From contig NZ_JAATOT010000002.1 of the NCBI RefSeq assembly GCF_011806455.1, forward strand, positions 248,001 through 312,000: a stretch of 64,000 nucleotides of DNA. Direction: 5' to 3'. Position 1 is the first letter of the stretch; each line of letters opens with the position of its first letter. Below are positions 55,218 to 63,020 of this stretch, piece after piece. Origin of the DNA: Celeribacter sp. HF31. Its GTDB lineage: Bacteria; Pseudomonadota; Alphaproteobacteria; Rhodobacterales; Rhodobacteraceae. The position numbers and the translations under genes are program-made. The notes beneath the pieces are model-generated. The model was not told the DNA's origin. It made no database searches and was given only the letters and a program-made list of their open reading frames with translations.

Positions 55218-55967
55218 ATGTTCGACACGATTTTGGTGATCCTCGCAGGGCTCGCGGGCGGCGCGCTCAATGCCGTTGCGGGTGGCGGGACGTTTCTGAC
55301 CCTGCCCGCGCTGATCCTGGCCGGAGTGCCACCGGTCTCCGCCAATGCCACCGCCACGCTCACCGCTCTGCCCGGCTATGTCTCAAGCGTCTGGGCCTAC
55401 CGGCGCGACCTGCACACCACCGCAACCATGCCCGCCGCGCGGATGATCGCGATTGCGGCCTTGGGCGGCGTGATGGGCGCGCTGCTATTGCTGATCACGC
55501 CCAATGACACGTTTCTGGTGGTGGTGCCTGCGTTGATGGCTCTGGCGACCGTGCTGTTCGCGGGTGGACCGCATATGATCAAACGGCTCTTTGCGCGCGA
55601 GATGTTGGGGCCTCTGGGAGCCGCTGTCGCACTCTTCGCTGTCTCCGTCTATGGCGGTTATTTCAACGGCGGGCTGGGGATCATGCTTTTGGCGGTTCTG
55701 GGCCTCATCGGCTTTACCGATTTGCATGCGATGAACGGGCTGAAGAACGCTTTGTCGGTGCTTTTGTCGCTGGTCTCCGCCGTGACCTATGTGCTGGCGG
55801 GGGTGATCGCCTGGGACTTCGCCGCCGTGCTGGCCGCCGCGATGATTGCGGGCGGTTTCTTGGGCGCGCATTACGCGCGGCGCATCAAGAACACCGCACG
55901 GCTCAAGCAGTTTATCGTCCTGGTGGGCGTGGTGATGACGGTGATTTTTACGGTCAGATTGTTCTGA
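55218..55967 (+). CDS. TSUP-family membrane transporter (TauE/SafE type)
   Basis: A 249-residue membrane protein with eight predicted helices and two family repeats (GGALNAVAGGGTFLTLPAL; GGYFNGGLGIMLLAVLGL). Family members export sulfite, sulfoacetate or other organosulfur anions. The ATG at 55218 is preceded by GGGAGGAC. It lies 37 bases after the CinA-like gene and is probably in that operon. It converges with ratA, leaving three bases between. Confidence 0.9.
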   Translation: MFDTILVILAGLAGGALNAVAGGGTFLTLPALILAGVPPVSANATATLTALPGYVSSVWAYRRDLHTTATMPAARMIAIAALGGVMGALLLLITPNDTFLVVVPALMALATVLFAGGPHMIKRLFAREMLGPLGAAVALFAVSVYGGYFNGGLGIMLLAVLGLIGFTDLHAMNGLKNALSVLLSLVSAVTYVLAGVIAWDFAAVLAAAMIAGGFLGAHYARRIKNTARLKQFIVLVGVVMTVIFTVRLF

Positions 55968-55970
55968 GCC

Positions 55971-56417
55971 TTACCCATAAAGCTCCGCCGCCCGGCGTTC
56001 AAACGCCCGCACAATGCGTTGCATGGCGTCGTTGAACACCATGCCGATCACACTTTGCAGGATGGCGTTCTTGAACTCGAAATCGACAAAGAATTCGACG
56101 TCACAGCCGCCATCTTCGGCGGGGGTGAAGTGCCACCAGCTTTTCATATAGCGAAACGGGCCGTCGAGATATTCGGTGTCGATGCGGCGCTCTTCGGAAT
56201 AGAGTTTCACCTTTGATCCGAATTTTTCGCGAAACACCTTAAAGGAAATCACCAGATCGGCGAGCATCAGCTCGTGATCGCCCATATCGCTGCGCGAGCG
56301 GATACGTGCCGCGGCATTCCACGGCAGGAATTTCGGGTAGCTTTCGACATCGGCCACCAGCGCGTACATCTGATCGGCGCTGAACGGCATGTGCTTTGTT
56401 TCCTGGTGCGTCGGCAT
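55971..56417 (-). CDS. START-domain ubiquinone-binding protein (COQ10/RatA family)
   Basis: A 148-residue SRPBCC/START protein ([55 protein letters not shown]). Members named RatA in E. coli were described as a ribosome-association toxin. The mitochondrial relative COQ10 binds ubiquinone, which is the more likely role here because there is no antitoxin gene of the ratB type next to it. The start at 56417 gives [12 protein letters not shown]. It is divergent from hpt. Confidence 0.88.
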   Translation of the reverse strand: MPTHQETKHMPFSADQMYALVADVESYPKFLPWNAAARIRSRSDMGDHELMLADLVISFKVFREKFGSKVKLYSEERRIDTEYLDGPFRYMKSWWHFTPAEDGGCDVEFFVDFEFKNAILQSVIGMVFNDAMQRIVRAFERRAAELYG

Positions 56418-56516
56418 GGTCTCTGGTCTATGTTTTCCTTGCCTGATACATCTATGGCTGAACCCGAAAAAGCAAGGGTTCAAACCGGGTTTCAAGGGGC
56501 CAAAAGAGGGAACACG

Positions 56517-57077
56517 ATGACGCAGCGACCCTATCACATCGATGTCATGATCTCGGCCAAGGCGATCGCCGCCCGGATCGAGGACCTCGCGAAAGAGATC
56601 AGACGCGATTACAAGGACACCGACAAATTGGTGGTTGTGGGCCTGTTGCGCGGCTCGTTTGTCTTTATTGCCGATCTGGTGCGCGAGTTGGAGATGAATG
56701 TCGAGGTCGATTTTCTCGAGGCCTCCTCCTACGGCAGCGGCACCGAATCCTCGCGTGAGGTGAAAATCCTCAAAGACCTGCGCGGTCCCATCGAAGGCCG
56801 CGATGTTTTGGTGGTCGAGGACATCGTCGACACCGGGCATACGCTGTCCGCCGTCATGAAACTTTTGCACTCGCGCAATCCCCGAAAGATCGAAACCATC
56901 GCGCTCTTGGACAAACCGGCGCGACGCGAGGTCGATCTCAAGGCGACCTGGACCGGCTTTGAGATTCCCGACGCTTTCGTCGTGGGGTACGGCATCGACT
57001 TTGCCCAGGCCAACCGCAACCTGCCCTACATCGGCTCTGTGGTGTTCGAGGACGAAGACGCAGGGACAGACCTGTGA
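56517..57077 (+). CDS. hpt: Hypoxanthine phosphoribosyltransferase
   Basis: Salvages hypoxanthine (and possibly guanine) to IMP using PRPP. The 186 residues have [19 protein letters not shown] and the PRPP loop [17 protein letters not shown], then [20 protein letters not shown] and [10 protein letters not shown] for base binding. AGAGGG is placed before the ATG at 56517. The frame further upstream overlaps the ratA promoter and is not used. The stop overlaps the GTG of the small gene that follows. Confidence 0.94.
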   Translation: MTQRPYHIDVMISAKAIAARIEDLAKEIRRDYKDTDKLVVVGLLRGSFVFIADLVRELEMNVEVDFLEASSYGSGTESSREVKILKDLRGPIEGRDVLVVEDIVDTGHTLSAVMKLLHSRNPRKIETIALLDKPARREVDLKATWTGFEIPDAFVVGYGIDFAQANRNLPYIGSVVFEDEDAGTDL

Positions 57078-57256
57078 ACCAGATGCGCTGGATGCTGCGC
57101 GCCAAACGCTGGGCGCAACACCCGCCGTCTGCGAAGCGGGTGAAGCTCGTCTTTGCGATTATAGCCGCCTGCCTCGCGCTCTATGCGGTCGAGAAAACTA
57201 TCGGCCTGCCCGACTGGATGCAGATGGAGCGCACACCGAAGATCAGGCTTCAGTAA
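57074..57256 (+). CDS. Small (60-residue) membrane protein coupled to hpt
   Basis: The protein [20 protein letters not shown] has one hydrophobic helix (about residues 24-40, [17 protein letters not shown]) and a polar tail. It starts with GTG overlapping the hpt stop (GTGA), which strongly suggests translational coupling. Basic residues precede the helix, so the N-terminus should stay in the cytosol. No family known to me. The end overlaps the convergent LysR gene by 14 bases. Confidence 0.65.
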   Translation: MNQMRWMLRAKRWAQHPPSAKRVKLVFAIIAACLALYAVEKTIGLPDWMQMERTPKIRLQ

Positions 57257-58151
57257 GCTCGGACGCCGGAGTGGTACGCTCCAGCCCCATCAACATATCT
57301 TCCTCGGCCTCCAAAGCCATGGCGATCCGCGAGCGCGCCTGACGCAGACGCGGCGCATCCGCCAAATCGACATGCGAGGCCACAAACACAGGCACCGGGG
57401 GCACCTCCAGAAGCGGCGGGATGCGACGCAACTTACCCGACGCATTGCCCAAAAACACTGGCAACATCACCCGCCCCATACCTTCCTCGGCCAAGGCCCG
57501 GAGTGTGAGGAAACTGTCGGAGGCTGCGGTGAACAGGACGTGCCGCCGCTCAAGTTCCTCGCGCAGCTTCTGCCCCGCATGAGACCGCCCGATGCCGCCC
57601 GTCAAGCCCAGCCAGTGATCTTCGGGCACCGCATCCGAGGCGGCGTAAAAGCCAAAGGCCATCTGCGTCGCCATATCGCCGAACAGATCGTCGGGCAGCT
57701 TGTAGGTCGGGCGCACGGTCACATCGGCATGAAGCCGCGACAGATCGAGGTGGCTGTTGGTGGACAAAAGCTCGAAGGACAGGTCTTGCGCATGTTCCGA
57801 GAGCCGCGCCAGAAGATGCGGGAGGACCGCCTGACAGAATGTGTCGGTCGAGGTGACGCGGATAACACCCGCCAAGGGCGCCTCCCCCACCTGCGCCAGC
57901 CGTTCGACGGCGCCGACGGCGGCCTCAACCTCGCGCGCCGCTTCGATCAGCCGAAGTTTTTCGGGCGCGATGTCATAGCCGCGCACGGATTTCTCGAACA
58001 GTTCAACGCCCAGACGTTTCTCGATGGCCGCCACGCGGCGCAAAACGGTGGCATGGTTGACCCCCAACTCGCGCGCAGCCCCCGAGACCGACCCGGAGCG
58101 GGCCACGGCAAGCACGAACCGATAATCGTCCCAATTTGGTCTGTGCAGCAT
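57243..58151 (-). CDS. LysR-family transcriptional regulator
   Basis: A 302-residue regulator: winged helix-turn-helix (YRFVLAVARSGSVSGAARELGVNHATVLRRVAAIEK; H-A-T-V-L-R-R recognition helix) and effector domain. The HATVLRR type resembles regulators with few residues preceding the HTH (MLHRPNWDDYRF). GGAGG lies before the ATG. No divergent gene immediately upstream gives a clue to its target; the effector is unknown. Confidence 0.88.
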   Translation of the reverse strand: MLHRPNWDDYRFVLAVARSGSVSGAARELGVNHATVLRRVAAIEKRLGVELFEKSVRGYDIAPEKLRLIEAAREVEAAVGAVERLAQVGEAPLAGVIRVTSTDTFCQAVLPHLLARLSEHAQDLSFELLSTNSHLDLSRLHADVTVRPTYKLPDDLFGDMATQMAFGFYAASDAVPEDHWLGLTGGIGRSHAGQKLREELERRHVLFTAASDSFLTLRALAEEGMGRVMLPVFLGNASGKLRRIPPLLEVPPVPVFVASHVDLADAPRLRQARSRIAMALEAEEDMLMGLERTTPASELTEA

Positions 58152-58278
58152 CTGACTACCTCCCAATGATATATGTGGAATATAGCATGGGAGTCGTGCA
58201 CTCTGCCTTGAGAGAGATCACATGAGGGTCGATTTTCGCACAGGTTTTGCGGCTGTGAATCTGCCGTGTGTTTGACGC

Positions 58279-59391
58279 TCAGGGCAAAGCCGCCGTCTGG
58301 AACAGCGTGACCTTCAACCCGCCATGGGCCACCGGCGCGCCGGTTGGCAGCCACGGCAGACCCGTCGCCTTGGCCAGTTGCGCATCCGAGGTGATCATGC
58401 CGACACGCCAGCCGGAAAACCGCGCGCGCATCACCTCGCCAAAAGCACCGTAAAGCGCGTAAAGGTCTTTCTTTTTGCCAATCCGGGCCCCGTAAGGCGG
58501 GTTGACAATCACCAGACCCGGCGCGCCCTCGGGGCACTCAATCTCCGACACAGACACAGGTTTGAACTGACACAGATCGGCCACGCCCGCGCGTTCGGCA
58601 TTGTCCTTTGCCATGCGAATAACGTTCACATTGCGATCCGAGCCGTAAAACTGCACATCCGTGTCCCATGTGGGGGCCTGGGTCTTGAAATTTTGCAGAG
58701 GCTCGGGGTCAAACCCCACCAGATGCTCAAAGGCAAAGGACCGCGCACGGCCGGGCAAAAGCCCCCGCGCCATTTCCGCCGCCTCGATCACAAAGGTCCC
58801 GGAGCCGCACATCGGGTCCAGCACCGGCTCAGCGCCGTCATACCCACAGGCGCGCAGGAAAGAGGCCGCCATGGTTTCGCGCATCGGGGCCTTGCCGACG
58901 CCCGCCTTGAACCCGCGTTTGTGTAGCGCCTCGCCGGAGGTGTCGACGGAGAGGATGACCATATCGTCCTCGATCCGCACCTTCAGGACCACGAGGGCCT
59001 CGGGCGAGACCGGCGCGCCCAGTTCCTCCGTGATGGCGCGCTCGATGCGCTCTTGCGCAGCGCCCGCGTGATAGATTTTGTTGCGCTTGCCGGTGACGAC
59101 CTCGACCCGAAACGGCACATCGGGTCGAAGCACCTCGCCCCATGGGAATTTGCGCGCCCGCTTGTCGAGCTGCGCCAGGTGCAGCGCCCGGAAATTGCCG
59201 ATCCGCGCCAGAACGCGTGCGGCACAGCGCAGGGTCAGGTTGGCGCGCCAAACGTCTTCCCACGTGCCTTCAAAGGTCACACCACCGCCGACGGCGACCG
59301 GCGACGGGAATCCGGCCTCTTCGGCCTCAGCGAGAAGATAGGGTTCAAGCCCCGGCTGGGTGCCGAGGAAAATTTCAAAGGGTTCTGACAC
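58279..59391 (-). CDS. THUMP-domain class I RNA methyltransferase (RlmL/RlmK-like)
   Basis: This 370-residue enzyme has an N-terminal THUMP/ferredoxin-like RNA-binding region (1-155) and a SAM domain with PVLDPMCGSGTFVIEAAEMA and the catalytic motif VIVNPPYGARIG. NPPY marks an N-methyltransferase acting on RNA guanine (m2G) or a similar base. It corresponds to the YpsC/RlmL methyltransferase half; the target nucleotide is not certain. It starts one base after the lipA stop, so it is in the lipA operon. Confidence 0.88.
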   Translation of the reverse strand: MSEPFEIFLGTQPGLEPYLLAEAEEAGFPSPVAVGGGVTFEGTWEDVWRANLTLRCAARVLARIGNFRALHLAQLDKRARKFPWGEVLRPDVPFRVEVVTGKRNKIYHAGAAQERIERAITEELGAPVSPEALVVLKVRIEDDMVILSVDTSGEALHKRGFKAGVGKAPMRETMAASFLRACGYDGAEPVLDPMCGSGTFVIEAAEMARGLLPGRARSFAFEHLVGFDPEPLQNFKTQAPTWDTDVQFYGSDRNVNVIRMAKDNAERAGVADLCQFKPVSVSEIECPEGAPGLVIVNPPYGARIGKKKDLYALYGAFGEVMRARFSGWRVGMITSDAQLAKATGLPWLPTGAPVAHGGLKVTLFQTAALP

Positions 59392-60342
59392 TTAGGCTTG
59401 ACCGAATTTTGCCAGACGATTTTCCCGCAAGCGCGCAAAATCGTCGCCCGCGTGATAAGACGAGCGCGTCAGCGGCGTGGCGGAGACCATCAAAAAGCCC
59501 TTGTTGATCGCGGCTTTCTCATAGCTTTTAAAGGCATCGGGCGTGATGAACTCGGCCACCGCATGGTGTTTCGAGGTCGGCTGAAGATACTGCCCGATGG
59601 TCATGAAGTCGATGTCGGCGGCGCGCATGTCGTCCATGACTTGCAACACCTCGGGGCGTTTCTCGCCCAGACCCACCATGATGCCGGATTTGGTGAACAT
59701 GGTCGGGTCGAGTTCTTTCACCCGCTGCAACAAACGCAGAGAATGGAAGTAGCGCGCGCCGGGACGCACCTCGTGATAGAGGCCCGGCACGGTCTCGAGA
59801 TTATGGTTGAACACGTCCGGCTTGGCCGCGACGACGGTTTCCAACGCGCTCGGATCGCATTTCAAAAAGTCCGGAGTCAGGATTTCGATCGTGGTCTCGG
59901 GAGAGCGCTTGCGCACCGCGCGGATGGTCATGGCGAAATGCTCCGCGCCCCCGTCCTCCAAATCGTCACGGTCCACCGAGGTGATCACCACGTGCTTGAG
60001 ACCCAGTTTCTGAACCGCATCGGCCACGCGCCCCGGCTCGAAGACATCCAACTCGTCCGGGCGCCCAGTGGCGACGTTGCAGAAGGTACAGCCACGGGTG
60101 CAAATCTCGCCCATGATCATCATGGTGGCGTGGCCCTGCGACCAGCATTCGCCCGCGTTCGGGCACCCCGCCTCTTCGCACACGGTCACCAGTTTATGCT
60201 CACGCATGATCTTGTGCGTGTCCATATACCCCTTGGACGTGGGCGCCTTGACCCGGATCCAATCCGGTTTCTTCGGCTGGGCATTGTCGGGACGATGCGC
60301 CTTTTCGGGGTGGCGTTGGTCGGGGATCTTGAGATCACGCAT
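59392..60342 (-). CDS. lipA: Lipoyl synthase
   Basis: Radical-SAM enzyme that inserts two sulfurs into protein-bound octanoate. The 316-residue protein carries the auxiliary cluster cysteines in [14 protein letters not shown], the radical-SAM motif [10 protein letters not shown], and the C-terminal serine region [32 protein letters not shown] begins the protein; a frame to 60393 adds 17 residues. Two 4Fe-4S clusters make it iron-demanding, noteworthy because an Irr-type box lies in its shared upstream region. Confidence 0.95.
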   Translation of the reverse strand: MRDLKIPDQRHPEKAHRPDNAQPKKPDWIRVKAPTSKGYMDTHKIMREHKLVTVCEEAGCPNAGECWSQGHATMMIMGEICTRGCTFCNVATGRPDELDVFEPGRVADAVQKLGLKHVVITSVDRDDLEDGGAEHFAMTIRAVRKRSPETTIEILTPDFLKCDPSALETVVAAKPDVFNHNLETVPGLYHEVRPGARYFHSLRLLQRVKELDPTMFTKSGIMVGLGEKRPEVLQVMDDMRAADIDFMTIGQYLQPTSKHHAVAEFITPDAFKSYEKAAINKGFLMVSATPLTRSSYHAGDDFARLRENRLAKFGQA

Positions 60343-60459
60343 GGCAGGATGCTTTTCCGTTTGGGCTTTCGGTTTGGACCACGATATAGGCAACCTGCCC
60401 GCAAATGTCTCGTGAAATCCGCAGATTTCCGGGGCGAGGCCGGTTTCGCTGCAAGTGCA

Positions 60460-60488
60460 TTGATACGCGCTTTAGAATCGCTCTAAAA
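60460..60488 (+). promoter_or_regulatory. Peroxiredoxin promoter with Irr-type iron control element
   Basis: TTTAGAATCGCTCTAAA (60471-60487) matches the Irr iron-control element (TTTAGAA-N3-TTCTAAA, from memory) at 13 of 14 fixed positions. It sits between a TTGATA -35 (60460-60465) and a weak -10 (60483-60488), where a bound repressor would block transcription. It is 61 bases before the peroxiredoxin ATG and 129 bases from lipA. Confidence 0.55.
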
Positions 60489-60547
60489 GGTCTGCGACAG
60501 AATGAAGCGCCCCTCTCCGACGGGCGCGCGATCCAAGGAGCAAGATG

Positions 60548-61096
60548 ATGAAAGCCGGTTACAAACTCCCCGAAGTGACCTTCCACACCCGTGTGCGCGA
60601 CGAAAGCATCGGTGGCGACAACCCGTTCAAATGGGAAGACAAAACCACCTCCGATTACTTCGCCGGCAAGCGCGTTGTGCTGTTCTCCCTGCCGGGCGCT
60701 TTCACGCCGACCTGCTCCACCTACCAGCTGCCGGGCTTTGAAAAAGGCTTCCAGGACTTCAAAGCCGAAGGCATCGACGCGATCTACTGCATGTCCGTGA
60801 ACGACAGCTTTGTCATGAACAAATGGGCGCAATCTCAAGAGCTTGAGAACGTTGGCGTGATCCCGGACGGCTCCGGCGAATTCACCCGCCGCGTTGGCAT
60901 GCTGGTGCGCAAAGACAACCTCGGCTTTGGCCTGCGCTCCTGGCGTTATGCCGCCGTCGTCAAAGACGGTGTGGTCGAAGCCTGGTTCGAAGAGCCGGGC
61001 CTGTGCGACAACCATGGCGAAGACCCCTATGGCGTCTCCTCCCCGGAAAACGTGCTCAAGTGGCTCAAAGGCGAAGAGGCCGAAGCCGTCGCGTAA
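60548..61096 (+). CDS. Prx5-type peroxiredoxin
   Basis: A 182-residue thiol peroxidase (AhpE/Prx5 class) that reduces H2O2 and organic peroxides. The peroxidatic cysteine is in PGAFTPTCSTYQLPG (Cys56), with Arg in RSWRYAAV. A further cysteine (PGLCDNHG) near 153 might act as the resolving residue. AAGGAG is seven bases before the second ATG; the ATG at 60545 is also possible. It ends in a strong terminator. The nearby oxyR gene suggests peroxide control besides iron control. Confidence 0.93.
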   Translation: MKAGYKLPEVTFHTRVRDESIGGDNPFKWEDKTTSDYFAGKRVVLFSLPGAFTPTCSTYQLPGFEKGFQDFKAEGIDAIYCMSVNDSFVMNKWAQSQELENVGVIPDGSGEFTRRVGMLVRKDNLGFGLRSWRYAAVVKDGVVEAWFEEPGLCDNHGEDPYGVSSPENVLKWLKGEEAEAVA

Positions 61097-61119
61097 GACG
61101 CACGTCTCTAACGATTACG

Positions 61120-61151
61120 AAAGGCCCGCAGGGAAACCTCGCGGGCCTTTT
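61120..61151 (+). terminator. Terminator of the peroxiredoxin gene
   Basis: AAAGGCCCGC (61120-61129) and GCGGGCCTTTT (61141-61151) form a perfect hairpin with a T-run. The distance to the stop codon is about 24 bases. Confidence 0.93.
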
Positions 61152-61217
61152 CGCATCTGCGGCATTTTGAGATTTCGGGATACCGTCGCATACCGGGAAT
61201 GCCCGAGACGCATGGCT

Positions 61218-61799
61218 TTAGCGCTGGAGTAAACTCTGGAATATGAAAATCGTCATGCCGCCACACAAAACAAAAACAAACAAAAACGTCACAAGCATCA
61301 AATGCGTCAGCTTGGTCGTCATCTTCTGCGCGATGTCCGTCATGCCCTCCTCTGCACTCAAACCCAAATAGGCGCGCAGTTTCGCCGCCATACGCATGGC
61401 ATCGACTCCAGAATTCGCAATTGAGGAAAGTGACAGCACCGCGAGTTGCTTCTCTCCGGCCATCAGGTAAAGGCACCATCTGCGCCGATATCCGAGAGCC
61501 GCATAGACCTGCGTGACGTCATCAAGAGCCACCTCTCCGCGCGTAGTCAAAATCCCATTGAAAACAAGGCGTTTGCCCCAAACCTTTATAGACGGACCGC
61601 CATCGAGGGCAACGAGCGCCGCAAAAATCACCGCTGCAGCGAGGAATATTAGGAAGACGGCAGACACCAAGGAACTGGCGACAAAGAAAAGCACCAGCGC
61701 GATCAAGTTTAAAATTTCCATATGGCTCATATGAAATCCGGCATAAAAATCCGGCGCTTGCGTCGGGCCTTTTTCCTTTATCATGTCAGTCTTCGTCAT
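61218..61799 (-). CDS. Putative membrane protein with PH-like segment, coupled to oxyR
   Basis: A 193-residue protein. Two neighbouring hydrophobic helices (about 29-65) come first, then a soluble strand-rich domain with the pattern GGPSIKVWGKRLVFNGILTT and GEVALDDVTQVYA, reminiscent of membrane-proximal bacterial PH domains. A C-terminal helix (about 165-190) follows. The ATG at 61799 overlaps the oxyR stop (ATGA), hence is translated together with it. An internal Met at 61730 (MSHME) with strong helix start is an alternative. Function unknown. Confidence 0.6.
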   Translation of the reverse strand: MTKTDMIKEKGPTQAPDFYAGFHMSHMEILNLIALVLFFVASSLVSAVFLIFLAAAVIFAALVALDGGPSIKVWGKRLVFNGILTTRGEVALDDVTQVYAALGYRRRWCLYLMAGEKQLAVLSLSSIANSGVDAMRMAAKLRAYLGLSAEEGMTDIAQKMTTKLTHLMLVTFLFVFVLCGGMTIFIFQSLLQR

Positions 61800-62719
61800 C
61801 CCCGCCCCCGCGCCTCGGCCATCAACTCATCGCCCGCCTCCGACAAAAGCGCGGCCAGTTCCGTGAACCAGCTTTTCACCTCCGTCGATTGCCGCCGCAC
61901 CAGCGCCACAGTGCGTTCGGGCTGCGGCTCGGGAAAACGCAGCACGGCCATATCGGGGCTCGCCGCCATCTCAGAACAGAGCGCGATCTCCGGCAGGAAC
62001 GTCAGGCCAAAGCCCTGCGCCACCAATCCGCAGAGCGTGGCCAGAGACGACGCGCCCAGGTCCACCGTCTGCCGCGTGCGCTTGAGGCCACAGACATCGA
62101 GCGCCTGATCGGCCAGACAATGGCCCTCATCGAGCAACAGAAGCGTATCGGGCGACAGGTCGGTCGGGCGTGGCGCGCTTTGCGCCGTGAGCGCCTCGAT
62201 CCGCGCTTGCGAGCCCGCCAGCAGAAAGCGGTCGGTGAACAGCGGCTCAGCCATCAGACCTTGCGTCTCATAGGGCAGCGCGATCACCGCCGCGTCGAGT
62301 TGCCCCGCCGCCACCATGGCGATCAGCTCCGCCGTCTGCGCTTCGCGCACCCGCATGTCGAGATCCAAAGCCGCCGCCTTGATCCGTGTCAGCGCACGCG
62401 GCAGGAGGTAGGGGGCAATCGTGGGGATTACGCCAAGGGTCAGCCGCCCGGTGAGCCCTTTGGACAGGCGAATCTCGGCCTCCAGGTTGCGGGTCAGGGC
62501 CAGAATTTCGTGGCACCGCTCCAACACCACCTGCCCCGCGCGGGTCAGCCGTATGTCGCGCGGCAGGCGTTCGACCAGCTGCGTTCCGAGAGAGGCTTCC
62601 ATCTCCTTGATTTGCTGAGACAAAGCGGGCTGCGTGACATGCACGGCCTCGGCCGCGGCCGAAAAGCTGCGCCGCTCGGCCAAGGCCACGAAATAGGTCA
62701 TCTGTCGGAGTGTGAGCAT
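61796..62719 (-). CDS. oxyR: Hydrogen-peroxide sensor OxyR
   Basis: A 307-residue LysR-family regulator. The HTH region reads MTYFVALAERRSFSAAAEAV, and the effector domain contains LLLLDEGHCLADQALDVCG, matching the E. coli redox segment; cysteines 201 and 210 have the diagnostic eight-residue spacing. H2O2 would form the disulfide. The gene overlaps the start of the membrane-protein gene and shares the locus with a peroxiredoxin. Its promoter contains a perfect palindrome over the -10. Confidence 0.93.
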   Translation of the reverse strand: MLTLRQMTYFVALAERRSFSAAAEAVHVTQPALSQQIKEMEASLGTQLVERLPRDIRLTRAGQVVLERCHEILALTRNLEAEIRLSKGLTGRLTLGVIPTIAPYLLPRALTRIKAAALDLDMRVREAQTAELIAMVAAGQLDAAVIALPYETQGLMAEPLFTDRFLLAGSQARIEALTAQSAPRPTDLSPDTLLLLDEGHCLADQALDVCGLKRTRQTVDLGASSLATLCGLVAQGFGLTFLPEIALCSEMAASPDMAVLRFPEPQPERTVALVRRQSTEVKSWFTELAALLSEAGDELMAEARGRG

Positions 62720-62737
62720 TGGGTCGGCCTCAGTTTG

Positions 62738-62774
62738 GATTAGTTTATCTAATCACATGAGACTGCACTGACAA
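62738..62774 (-). promoter_or_regulatory. oxyR promoter with palindrome
   Basis: On the minus strand, TTGTCA (62769-62774), a 17-base spacer and TAGATA (62746-62751) form a promoter. The palindrome GATTAGTTTATCTAATC (62738-62754) covers its -10 and has LysR-like ATTAG/CTAAT arms, 19 bases from the start codon. It could be the autoregulatory site of OxyR. Confidence 0.65.
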
Positions 62775-62839
62775 CTTATTGCAATAATGTGAAGGATTGG
62801 GATGGCCAGCCCTCGCAAGTGTGCGAGGGCGTTCGCGCC

Positions 62840-63015
62840 TTTGAAAGGTCCACTGGGTTTTGACCGGTCTCGCAAACGATCCGGGGGATCGTTTGAGGTC
62901 GAAACGGGCGGAGCCCTCAATCTGGCCCCTGGCCAGACCGGCGCTCCTCCGGGGCTTCGCCCGTGAAATCCTCAAACGCTCCACTGGAGCGTTTGCCGGG
63001 GCACAGCCCCGGACC
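62840..63015. repeat. Cluster of palindromic repeats
   Basis: Several consecutive dyads lie in this gap: CAAACGATCC/GGATCGTTTG (62873-62895), TCTGGCCCC/TGGCCAGA (62921-62937), CAAACGCTCC/GGAGCGTTTG (62973-62996) and CCGGGGC/GCCCCGG (62997-63013). They share the CAAACG(A/C)TCC arm, so they probably derive from one mobile repeat. They may also act as terminators for the gene at 63021. Confidence 0.6.
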
Positions 63016-63020
63016 GGATT

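Noticed and set aside
55971-56417. RatA as part of a toxin-antitoxin system
   Set aside because: No antitoxin-like partner is adjacent, and the START fold fits ubiquinone binding as in COQ10. The toxin label was therefore not used.
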